Below are positions 1-5,562 of a stretch of DNA of 5,562 nt, piece by piece. The notes below the pieces were generated by a model. It ran no database searches. It had not been told where the DNA came from and was given only the letters and a program-made list of their open reading frames with translations. Numbering within the stretch: position 1 is the stretch's first letter; every line of letters begins with the position of its first letter. The position numbers were made by a program, and so were the translations under genes. Source of the DNA: Planctomycetota bacterium (GTDB lineage Bacteria > Planctomycetota > PUPC01 > JABMSA01); NCBI GenBank assembly GCA_013202185.1, contig JABMSA010000730.1, positions 1-5,562 on the forward strand. Direction: 5' to 3'.

Positions 1-320
1 ACGACATCGGCAAGAACCTCGTGTCGATGATGCTCAAGGGAGCCGGCTTCGAGGTCATCGACCTCGGCATCGACGTAACGCCCGAGAAATTCATTCAGGC
101 GGCAAAGGACGGCGCGAAGATCATCGCACTCTCCGCCCTCCTCACAACAACCATGCCGCAGATGAAAACGGTCATCGACGCCCTCAAGGACGCCGGCGCC
201 GAAGCCTCCGTGATGATCGGCGGCGCACCTGTAACACAAAGCTACGCCGATGAGATCGGCGCCGCCGGTTATGCACCCGACGCCGCAACCGCAGTAGACG
301 TGGCAAAAGAACTGGTGTAA
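1..320 (+). CDS. Methyltransferase-partner corrinoid (B12-binding) protein, 5' truncated
   Basis: This is the C-terminal part of a cobalamin-binding corrinoid protein, which in this family carries a methyl group on cobalt between a substrate-specific methyltransferase and an acceptor methyltransferase in the cytoplasm. The reading frame begins at base 3 with DIGKNLV. The two bases before it (ac) fit the codon for the cobalt-ligating His of the family's DxHxxG motif, so the window edge falls on that residue. Further family signatures follow: GFEVIDLGIDV, SALLTTTMPQM, and the glycine-rich GGAPVTQSYADEIGA with GYAPDA near the end, typical of MtbC, MttC and MtaC-like proteins. The frame ends at TAA 318-320. 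The N-terminal helical cap domain lies outside the window. An internal GTG at 21 is not a real start because it lies inside the B12 motif. The methyl donor (methylamine, methanol, glycine betaine, methoxy-aromatic) cannot be told from this fragment. Confidence 0.93.
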   Translation, partial: DIGKNLVSMMLKGAGFEVIDLGIDVTPEKFIQAAKDGAKIIALSALLTTTMPQMKTVIDALKDAGAEASVMIGGAPVTQSYADEIGAAGYAPDAATAVDVAKELV

Positions 321-354
321 GGCGGAGATCACTGCGACCTGTAGACACGACCAC

Positions 355-385
355 ATGGGGCTCCCTGCCGAAAGGGGAGCCCCAT
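355..385 (+). terminator. Stem-loop after the corrinoid protein gene
   Basis: An 11-bp perfect stem pairs 355-365 (ATGGGGCTCCC) with 375-385 (GGGAGCCCCAT) around a 9-base loop. It sits 34 bases after the corrinoid gene stop and before the next gene, the expected place for a transcription terminator. No run of T follows, so it is not a canonical intrinsic terminator. It may act as an RNA 3'-end stabiliser, as a U-less terminator, or in either direction. The pairing is seen directly; the role is inferred. Confidence 0.6.
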
Positions 386-451
386 CGTGCTAGCGTGTGG
401 GCACCCCCCGCGCAGGGCTCACGTTGCCCGAACGCATCATCAGGCAGGCCA

Positions 452-1504
452 ATGCCAACGGAACAACAAACCGAAAACTCGACGACGGCAGGCGTCAAAA
501 AAGTCCAGCTTCGCATCAAGCGCGAAATACCCGGCCGCAGGATCGACCGCTACCTCAGCCTGCGATTTGCCGCCTACTCACGCACGCTCATCCAACAACT
601 GATCCGGCAGGGCCAGGCCACCGTATGCGGTCGCAAGATCAAGCCCAGCTACGAACTACACAAGGGCGACGTCATACGCGTCCGGTTTCCGGTAGTAGAG
701 CAAACACTCAACAAGCCCGAAGACATCCCAATCGAGGTCGTCTACGAAGACGACGCGATAATCGCGATCAACAAGCAGGCCTATATCGTCACGCATCCGT
801 CCCCCGGCCACTCCGGCGGAACGCTTCTCAACGCCATCCTCCACCATTGCGAGCAACTGCTGGATCTGGAGACCGACCGGCCGGGAATCGTGCATCGGCT
901 CGACAAAGACACCACCGGCATCATGCTCTTTGCCAAAACCGAAGACGCACGCACCAACATCCAGCAGCAGTTTGAGCATCGGAAAGTAGAGAAAACCTAC
1001 ACCGCGATAATGGAATGCGATCCGCAACTCGACGCCGACCTCATAGACCTCGCCATCGGCCAGCACAAAACACGAAGAGAGAAGATGGCGATACACCTCG
1101 ATGGCGGCCGGCCGGCGCAGACCGTGTACCAGGTGCTCGAGCGCTTCGGCGATTACACACTCGTAAAGTGCATGCCTCGCACCGGCCGCACCCACCAGAT
1201 ACGCGTGCACCTCGCCGCGATAGGCCATCCCATCGCGTGCGACGACCTCTACGGAGCGCGCGCGCCGGTGTTTCCGAGCACGCTCGATGAGCAGATCGTT
1301 CACACCGAAAGCGAAGAGCCCCTCATCGAGCGGCAGGCGCTGCACGCCACGACTATCGCTTTTCGCCACCCGGAAACACTCGAGTGGATCGAACTCGAGG
1401 CCGGCTTTCGCGACGATTTCGAGCGCCTCCTGACCGAGCTGCGCAAGCGCGGGCCCGTAGCCCCGCAACGGCCGCGCGGGCGCGTCGGGCGCAAACGAAA
1501 ATGA
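452..1504 (+). CDS. RluA-family 23S rRNA/tRNA pseudouridine synthase with S4 domain
   Basis: The 350-residue product converts specific uridines in structured RNA, usually 23S rRNA, to pseudouridine in the cytoplasm. Residues about 28-80 form an S4 RNA-binding domain (RRIDRYLSLRF, then a GDVIRVRFP end). The catalytic domain follows, with the hallmark GIVHRLDKDTTG at 146-156. Asp151 is the expected nucleophile. KTYTAI (181-186) and GRTHQIRVHL (245-254) match the conserved active-site and structural motifs of the family. Length and layout fit RluC/RluD-type enzymes, but the target uridine cannot be assigned, so no symbol is given. The C-terminus is a basic tail rich in Arg and Lys (about 331-350), which may add RNA contacts. 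ATG 452 is chosen because it has AGG-containing purines 4-10 bases upstream and homology-like sequence begins after it. A GTG at 395 in the same frame would add 19 residues of Pro/Ser-rich sequence unlike the family. The stop overlaps an ATG at 1501 (ATGA). Confidence 0.93.
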   Translation: MPTEQQTENSTTAGVKKVQLRIKREIPGRRIDRYLSLRFAAYSRTLIQQLIRQGQATVCGRKIKPSYELHKGDVIRVRFPVVEQTLNKPEDIPIEVVYEDDAIIAINKQAYIVTHPSPGHSGGTLLNAILHHCEQLLDLETDRPGIVHRLDKDTTGIMLFAKTEDARTNIQQQFEHRKVEKTYTAIMECDPQLDADLIDLAIGQHKTRREKMAIHLDGGRPAQTVYQVLERFGDYTLVKCMPRTGRTHQIRVHLAAIGHPIACDDLYGARAPVFPSTLDEQIVHTESEEPLIERQALHATTIAFRHPETLEWIELEAGFRDDFERLLTELRKRGPVAPQRPRGRVGRKRK

Positions 1505-1542
1505 TATACAGAAACCATCAGACGGATATCGCAGCGAGAAAA

Positions 1543-1548
1543 AAGGAG
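1543..1548 (+). promoter_or_regulatory. Ribosome binding site deciding the aminotransferase start
   Basis: AAGGAG lies 12 bases before ATG 1561. It favours this start over the in-frame ATG at 1501, which overlaps the previous stop codon and would add 20 charged residues with no family resemblance. The spacing is slightly long. Confidence 0.55.
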
Positions 1549-1560
1549 AGCGAAGCAGGA

Positions 1561-2940
1561 ATGTCGTCAGAAGAAAACCTGCAAAAACTGGCACTGCAGG
1601 GTGCCGTCAAAGCCCTCGGCAGCATCGAGGGCAAGGGCAAGCCCAAGATCGGCGTCGAAGAGTTCATGTCCGTGGCCGAGCGCTTCGGATTCTCGAAAGC
1701 CGCGCTGAAGAAAATCCGCGCGATCGCCTCCGCCGAAGACATGGGAAGCGGGCCGTTCCTGGCCAACTACTACTCGGACCTCAAAGAGACGAAAGTCAAG
1801 GGGTTCGAGCGTATCGCGCGCGAAACGTTCGGCACAAAACACGCTATCGGCGTCAGCTCGGGCACTGCAGCCCTCCACAGCGCGTTAGTGGCCGTGGGCG
1901 TTGGCCCCGGCAAGGAAGTAATCTGCCCCGCCTTAGGCTTTTACGCCACGGCGGCGGCCGTTGTAACCGCCAAGGGCATTCCCGTCTTTTGCGACGTCGA
2001 CGAATCGCTCGCGATGGACCCCTCCGAGATCGAGGCACTCATAACGCCGCGCACAGTGGCCCTCGCCCCCACGCACATCATGGGCAGCGTGTGCAACATG
2101 GGCGCAATCATGAAGGTCGCCCGCAAGCACAAGCTCAAAGTGGTAGAAGACTGCGCACAATCCTGCGGCGGCACATTCAAGGGCAAGCTCGCAGGCACCT
2201 TCGGCGATATGGGCTGCTTCAGCATCTCCGCCTACAAAATCGTAGGCGGCGGCGAAGGCGGCCTCATCATCACAAACAGCCGGCGCCTGTGGGATCGGGC
2301 CAACCAGATCGCCGAATGCGGCGGGCTCTGGCGGCCCGACCGATTCGCCAAGCCGCGCTACAACGGCGAACTCTTCTGCGGCACAAACTACCGGATGTCA
2401 GAACTCGAGGCAGCGGTCGACCAGGTGCAGCTCGAGCGAATGCCCGCCACCGTCAAGCGCTTCCACAAGGTCAAGATGCGCATCCTCAATCGACTCAAAA
2501 CGTTCGAGGAAATCGTGCCGCAAAAACTCAACGACCCTGACGGGGAGATCGGCTACCAACTGCGATTCTTTCCAAAGACCGCCGAGCTCAGCCAGAAGAT
2601 CGCCACGGCGCTGCAGGCAGAGGGCATCAGTTGCGGCACCCGCGGCAAAAGCACCGCGCCCGACTGGCACATCTACTCGTATATGTTCCCTCTCACCCTC
2701 AAGAACGGCCCAACCGAAGCCAACTGCCCCTACGAATGCCCCCTGTATATCGAGAACGGCGGACAGGCAAACTATGCCAGAGGCGATTGCCCCACCGCCG
2801 ACGGCCTCTTCGACCGCGTCGTCAACGTGATGCTCAACCAGTGGTTCTCGGCCGGCGACTGCCGAAACGTCGCCAACGGCATCAACAAAGTGCTCTCGGC
2901 CTACTGCACACCCGCCGCCGACGCAACACCGTGGCTATAA
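1561..2940 (+). CDS. DegT/DnrJ/EryC1/StrS-family PLP aminotransferase
   Basis: This 459-residue protein belongs to the PLP-dependent aminotransferases that usually add an amino group to a keto-sugar, cyclitol or related ring, with Glu or Gln as donor. Visible family landmarks are the phosphate-binding SSGTAALHSAL (99-109), GFYAT (126-130), VVEDCAQSCGG (194-204) with Asp197 expected to contact the PLP pyridine nitrogen, FSISAYK (220-226) with Lys226 the expected Schiff-base lysine, GEGG (231-234), and GTNYRMSELEAA (274-285). The core seems complete, so activity is likely. It is longer than the usual 370-400 residues: about 60 residues precede the GSGPFLANYY segment. The C-terminal third carries several cysteines, including NCPYECPLY, and is less typical. 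The start at 1561 rests on the upstream AAGGAG. It follows the pseudouridine synthase gene by 56 bases on the same strand and may be co-transcribed. The substrate is unknown: no NDP-sugar, capsule or aminocyclitol gene is beside it in this window. Confidence 0.9.
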   Translation: MSSEENLQKLALQGAVKALGSIEGKGKPKIGVEEFMSVAERFGFSKAALKKIRAIASAEDMGSGPFLANYYSDLKETKVKGFERIARETFGTKHAIGVSSGTAALHSALVAVGVGPGKEVICPALGFYATAAAVVTAKGIPVFCDVDESLAMDPSEIEALITPRTVALAPTHIMGSVCNMGAIMKVARKHKLKVVEDCAQSCGGTFKGKLAGTFGDMGCFSISAYKIVGGGEGGLIITNSRRLWDRANQIAECGGLWRPDRFAKPRYNGELFCGTNYRMSELEAAVDQVQLERMPATVKRFHKVKMRILNRLKTFEEIVPQKLNDPDGEIGYQLRFFPKTAELSQKIATALQAEGISCGTRGKSTAPDWHIYSYMFPLTLKNGPTEANCPYECPLYIENGGQANYARGDCPTADGLFDRVVNVMLNQWFSAGDCRNVANGINKVLSAYCTPAADATPWL

Positions 2941-2968
2941 TCAGCCATCAGTCATGAACAGCGGCCCC

Positions 2969-3001
2969 CGGGCGGCATTCACACGTGTGAATTGCCGCCC
3001 G
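2969..3001 (+). terminator. Long near-perfect inverted repeat after the aminotransferase gene
   Basis: Left arm 2969-2984 (CGGGCGGC then ATTCACAC) pairs with right arm 2985-3001 (GTGTGAAT, one extra T at 2993, then GCCGCCCG). That gives 16 base pairs with a single bulge, and the centre itself is palindromic (CACACGTGTG), so the innermost pairs must open to form a loop. It begins 28 bases after the stop codon, and the next 20 bases lack a clear T-tract. A terminator or 3'-end stabilising hairpin is the likeliest role; a protein-binding site is an alternative because of the palindromic centre. Confidence 0.65.
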
Positions 3002-3260
3002 CTCTGCAAACACCGTTTTCTCCGGTACGGCTTTGTTACTTTGGATGCCACATCCCCCCCACATGGCAAGTGCCCGAAATAGTAGTTCAAAATCGTCGTC
3101 GTCGTCCTCGAAAGGTTTTCACTGCGAACTTTCGCTCCTGCCGCGCAAGACGGCAGGGGGCGTGCCTTGTATCATGTCCGTTTTCGCTACCGAACTGTAT
3201 AAAGCGTAAAGTCGGGCTAGGCCGGTACAATACTGTACTGTACAGTGGAGACTCACAGAC
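3002..3260. other. Non-coding stretch with low-complexity and hairpin elements
   Basis: I find no convincing gene here on either strand. The composition is visibly less GC-rich than the flanking genes and stop codons are frequent. It contains a C7 run (3054-3060), a TCG-repeat run (3093-3110, five TCG units with one TCC), a hairpin at 3137-3157 and a short palindrome at 3237-3246. Weak -10-like hexamers occur at 3198-3203 (TATAAA) and 3226-3231 (TACAAT), but neither has a matching -35 element at 16-18 bases, so I do not call a promoter. Confidence 0.5.
3137..3157. repeat. Short GC-rich hairpin in the intergenic region
   Basis: CCTGCCG (3137-3143) pairs with CGGCAGG (3151-3157) around a 7-base loop, and can extend by a wobble pair and one more C-G pair. 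No T-tract follows. It may be a structural RNA element or a leftover of an older gene end; no role can be assigned. Confidence 0.4.
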
Positions 3261-3491
3261 AAGGAGGATCAGAACACAGAAGACAAGGCCACGGACCTGC
3301 TTCTCTTCGGCTTCGAAGCCGACCCGAGCGTGACCCTCAACGGCAAACCGTTCGCCGGAGGGCTCGCCAAGGTGACCGTAGACCGGGATGCTGCATATCT
3401 GGTGCCTTGGGCCGGCTTCGCCACGCAACCCTGCCCTGAGGAAGTCCTTGCAGGCGGCTCACGGATGTGGTATACTCTTGCCTGTAGATGA
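3261..3491 (+). pseudogene. Start-less coding-like frame, probable remnant of a secreted-protein C-terminus
   Basis: A frame open from 3210 to TGA 3489-3491 looks coding from about 3270 on: most third codon positions are G or C, and the product reads like a beta-strand protein (LLLFGFEADPSVTLNGKPF, then LAKVTVDRDAAYLVPWAGF). AAGGAGG at 3261-3267 is a strong Shine-Dalgarno sequence, yet no ATG, GTG or TTG lies at a proper distance in frame; the codons at the expected place read CAG AAC ACA (3270-3278). The first in-frame GTG is 3330, deep inside the conserved-looking part, and would leave about 53 residues. The pattern of an NG-containing turn followed by a second strand pair resembles C-terminal ends of some secreted hydrolases, but this is a weak impression, not an identification. 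Likely a degraded gene or a fragment left by rearrangement; a non-canonical start or an assembly error at the start codon is possible. Confidence 0.4.
3448..3476 (+). promoter_or_regulatory. Extended -10 promoter upstream of the secreted protein gene
   Basis: TATACT (3471-3476) matches the -10 consensus in five of six positions and is preceded by TGG, giving the extended -10 form TGnTATAMT. TTGCAG (3448-3453) stands 17 bases upstream as a weak -35 element. Transcription would start near 3483, leaving a leader of about 60 bases before ATG 3542. It overlaps the end of the start-less frame, which supports that frame no longer being a functional separate gene or the promoter being placed in its tail. 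Confidence 0.5.
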
Positions 3492-3526
3492 CCGTATGAA
3501 GTCGATGGTTCAACAACACAAATAAT

Positions 3527-3530
3527 GAGG
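3527..3530 (+). promoter_or_regulatory. Ribosome binding site for the secreted protein gene
   Basis: GAGG, within TGAGG, lies 11 bases before ATG 3542. It supports that start, which also gives an intact signal peptide. Confidence 0.5.
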
Positions 3531-3541
3531 CGAGTATCTAC

Positions 3542-5562
3542 ATGCACAGGAATCCGTGGCAGTTGGTGACCGCTGTGAGCGTCGTGATCGCGGTAGCGTG
3601 GATGCCGCTTTTGTATGCGGATATCTTTGAGCCGGCCTTCCGTTCATTAGACGTCGACGAAAAAGCGTGCGCCACTTTCCGAGACGGCGACGAGACGCCG
3701 GCCGTCATCGCTGATGTTCTCACCACCCTCGGCCTGTACGATGGCGAAGATACGTGGTCGGCCGGACCGGTTGCCGAGAGCGGAAAGGCCCAGACCTTTC
3801 ACTATCGCGTGGGCTTCACAGAGGCGGTTGAAATTGGGTCGGCTATGTGGCGCACCGGCTCGCTGAGCTACCTCAAGCCCGATGCGCCCTATCCGGGCGA
3901 TCCCGCGGAGAAAGACCATTGGATCGCAGTCGACGCGCCGCCGAACCAGTCGGGCGCGCGGCTGGCGGCGCTGCCGGCCGGCACGACGACACGGGCCCTC
4001 CTGGTGACGGACGTCCGGCGCCGGCACTGGTCGCGGCTGAAGCTGCTGCGGCTGTTTGCGAGCCGCCTGCACAACGTTACCCCTTCCGCCATCGCCAACG
4101 CCGAAGCCGAGTACACGGTGCATCCCTACGCCTCGTCACCCCACACCTTTGCCGCGGCGGACATCGTGAAGGGCCGGGGCAAGTGGATCAGCGCCGGCAA
4201 GAACAAAAAGGGGCAGAACCTGCGCCCGCCGATTTCAGAAATCGACCCGTCGTGGTTTGTGCTGTCGTGGAAAGACGAGCAAGCTGTGTGCGGGCTCTGG
4301 ATGGACGACGACCTCCTGGGCTACGAGCTGTACCGCTTCATCGGGCCGGAAAGCCTGAACCCCGCCGTGGGCACCGAAAGGGAATGGAAGAAGATCCGGG
4401 ATCCGCGCGAGGAGCACGGCGACGGGCGGTGGACGTCGTTTGGCCCCGTGAGCACCCGCGGCCTCAAGATCGTGATCACGAAGTGCAGCGACAAGCAGGC
4501 GGCGTGGATCGCGGGGCTGCACGTCTTCACCGATTTGGGCGATAGGCCGGTGCCGGCGTTCGTGCCGCAGAAGGCCGACCTCGCGCCCTACCGAATCCCC
4601 TATGAGCTGCCCGACGACGGCAAGGTGACCATGGTCATCAACGCGGCCGATGCCGGCAGCCGCGTGCGCAACCTGGTCGCTCTCGAGGAGCGCGGCCGGG
4701 GCGCAAACGCCGAATACTGGAACCTGAAAGACGAGCGCGGCACCTTCATCCTGCCGGGCACCTACGAGTGGGAGGCGATCACACACAAGCCGCTCGAGCT
4801 GCGCTACCAGATGACGCCCTACCCGAACATCGTCGACAACTCGCCGGACAACTCGCCGTGGCTCAACGGCCACGCCGGGCCGGGCGGCTGGATGGCCGAC
4901 CACACGGCGCCGGCCTCGTCGTGCACGTCGGGCGATCGCGTTTACTTCGGCGCACCGTGCGCCGAGAGCGGCGTGAGCACCATCGAGTGCGACCTCACCG
5001 GCAGGAAACTGTGGGGGCACCACTCTTATGCGGCATGGACGGGCCCCGCACGCCTCGCCGCCGACAAGACGCACTTTTACGTGGCCAACAGCGCCTGGGG
5101 ATTCGCGGGTACTTCTAATATCGATCCCACCACCGACATGATCTGGGCCGTCGATATCGCCACCAAAAAGGTGACCGAACTCGCCAGGCTCCGGCCAACC
5201 AGCGCACGCAAGCGCGGCCTGCAGGGAATGGAGGCGCGAGGCGGCAAGTTGTATCTGTCCGTCGACGCGAAAGTATCCTGGCTTGTCAACGCCGCCCGCA
5301 AGGCCGACGTGGACATCGAGGTCTGCCGGCCGGTGTATTCCAGGAAGCGCCGCGAGCGCTATCCGCACGAAATCGTGCCCGACGGGCGTGGCGACTTCCT
5401 CAAGCTGTTCCGCATCCAGCAGCCGCCGCCCGGCCACGGGCAGTCCGTGCAGACCTGGCTGGAATCGACCTCCGGCCCCGGCAACCGCCAGCACGTGGTG
5501 CTGGCCTTCAACCGCGAGGTGCCCATCGGCAGCGCGGTGTATCCCGTGCCGCAGGAGAAGAA
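3542..5562 (+). CDS. Large secreted multidomain protein (discoidin-like, FlgD-like Ig, beta-propeller), 3' truncated
   Basis: The frame is open for 673 codons to the window end with no stop. Residues 1-26 form a signal peptide: short basic start, hydrophobic core at about 8-24, likely cleavage after LYA (Ala26), so the protein is exported. Residues about 84-330 look like a jelly-roll or discoidin-type (F5/8 C-like) region, with VEIGSAMWRTGSLSYLKPDA near its start and WTSFGPVSTRGLKIVI and WIAGLHVF near its end. Residues about 355-420 resemble a FlgD-type Ig domain (VTMVINAADAGSRVRNLV, then LPGTYEWEA). Residues about 455-610 show propeller-like blades: GDRVYFGAP, ECDLTGRKLWG, THFYVAN, WAVDIATKKV, GGKLYLSVD. 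A second copy of the discoidin-like motif starts at 648-667 as the window ends. Such proteins are common, and mostly uncharacterised, in Planctomycetes-like genomes; carbohydrate binding or polysaccharide processing at the cell surface is inferred. No catalytic residues can be named. The gene probably has its own promoter at 3448-3476. Confidence 0.85.
   Translation, partial: MHRNPWQLVTAVSVVIAVAWMPLLYADIFEPAFRSLDVDEKACATFRDGDETPAVIADVLTTLGLYDGEDTWSAGPVAESGKAQTFHYRVGFTEAVEIGSAMWRTGSLSYLKPDAPYPGDPAEKDHWIAVDAPPNQSGARLAALPAGTTTRALLVTDVRRRHWSRLKLLRLFASRLHNVTPSAIANAEAEYTVHPYASSPHTFAAADIVKGRGKWISAGKNKKGQNLRPPISEIDPSWFVLSWKDEQAVCGLWMDDDLLGYELYRFIGPESLNPAVGTEREWKKIRDPREEHGDGRWTSFGPVSTRGLKIVITKCSDKQAAWIAGLHVFTDLGDRPVPAFVPQKADLAPYRIPYELPDDGKVTMVINAADAGSRVRNLVALEERGRGANAEYWNLKDERGTFILPGTYEWEAITHKPLELRYQMTPYPNIVDNSPDNSPWLNGHAGPGGWMADHTAPASSCTSGDRVYFGAPCAESGVSTIECDLTGRKLWGHHSYAAWTGPARLAADKTHFYVANSAWGFAGTSNIDPTTDMIWAVDIATKKVTELARLRPTSARKRGLQGMEARGGKLYLSVDAKVSWLVNAARKADVDIEVCRPVYSRKRRERYPHEIVPDGRGDFLKLFRIQQPPPGHGQSVQTWLESTSGPGNRQHVVLAFNREVPIGSAVYPVPQEK
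4835..4858 (+). repeat. Perfect 12-bp tandem duplication inside the secreted protein gene
   Basis: GACAACTCGCCG occurs twice in immediate succession (4835-4846 and 4847-4858), in phase with the codons, so the protein reads DNSPDNSP at residues 432-439. It lies in the linker between the FlgD-like Ig domain and the propeller-like region, where an added four residues would be tolerated. Confidence 0.85.

Noticed and set aside
1502..1510. TGATATACA as an extended -10 promoter for the aminotransferase
   Set aside because: The hexamer has two mismatches at key positions and the GC-rich sequence upstream has no -35 element; co-transcription with the preceding gene is simpler.
656..1594. Long open frame on the - strand opposite the pseudouridine synthase gene
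   Set aside because: It lies antisense to a gene with clear family motifs, has no recognisable motif of its own, and is explained by the strong codon bias of the + strand gene.
2936..2941. TATAAT, a perfect -10 hexamer at the aminotransferase stop codon
   Set aside because: No -35-like element lies 16-18 bases upstream, there is no TGn extension, and the hairpin at 2969 follows at once.
3093..3110. TCG-repeat run as a possible CRISPR or tandem-repeat array
   Set aside because: Only a few 3-base units without spacers; simple low-complexity sequence.
3233..3245. LexA (SOS) box-like CTGT...ACAG
   Set aside because: The CTGT and ACAG halves are separated by 5 or 0 bases instead of the 8 of the proteobacterial SOS box, and no SOS gene follows.
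3087..3428. 113-codon - strand frame across the intergenic region
   Set aside because: No ribosome binding site of note, no motif, and its left end is the translated TCG-repeat run; the + strand frame has the better codon bias over 3270-3491.
3847..4545. 232-codon + strand frame starting with GTG inside the secreted protein gene
   Set aside because: Arg/Pro/Ala-rich shifted-frame product overlapping the true frame; no family resemblance.
4235..5494. 419-codon open frame on the - strand opposite the secreted protein gene
   Set aside because: The + strand frame has a signal peptide and recognisable domain motifs across the same stretch; the antisense product is Ala/Gly/Val/Arg-rich without motifs, typical of a GC-rich shadow.

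Overview
This is a GC-rich bacterial window carrying four protein-coding regions, all on the + strand, plus one probable gene remnant. The two outer genes are cut by the window edges. No single marker fixes the organism. The mix of a methyltransferase-type corrinoid protein, a long DegT-family aminotransferase and a very large secreted beta-rich protein with a FlgD-like Ig domain suggests a Planctomycetes, Lentisphaerae or Hydrogenedentes-like lineage. That placement is inference from gene style.

Left part (1-1504). The window opens inside a gene for a B12-binding corrinoid protein of the methyltransferase-partner type. A strong stem-loop without a U-tract follows it. Next is a complete RluA-family pseudouridine synthase (452-1504) with an N-terminal S4 domain and an intact catalytic HRLD motif.

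Middle (1505-2940). A complete PLP-dependent DegT/DnrJ/EryC1/StrS aminotransferase starts 56 bases after the synthase stop, in the same direction and probably on the same transcript. It has a 60-residue N-terminal extension and a cysteine-containing C-terminal region. A near-perfect 33-base inverted repeat closes this block.

Right part (2941-5562). A gap of about 600 bases separates the block from the last gene. The gap holds a low-complexity TCG run, a second hairpin, and a coding-like reading frame (about 3261-3491) with a good Shine-Dalgarno sequence but no start codon, best read as a gene remnant. Its tail contains an extended -10 promoter. That promoter lies just upstream of a large open frame (3542 to the window end) encoding a secreted protein: signal peptide, discoidin-like sugar-binding region, FlgD-like Ig domain, then a beta-propeller-like region. 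The frame runs off the window just as a second copy of the N-terminal motif begins.

The genes do not form an obvious single pathway: one-carbon transfer, RNA modification, amino-sugar or aminocyclitol-type transamination, and an exported carbohydrate-related protein. I saw no CRISPR array, tRNA, rRNA or transposase. I do not see strong evidence for a wholly new system. The most unusual points are the start-less reading frame and the domain duplication in the last protein.
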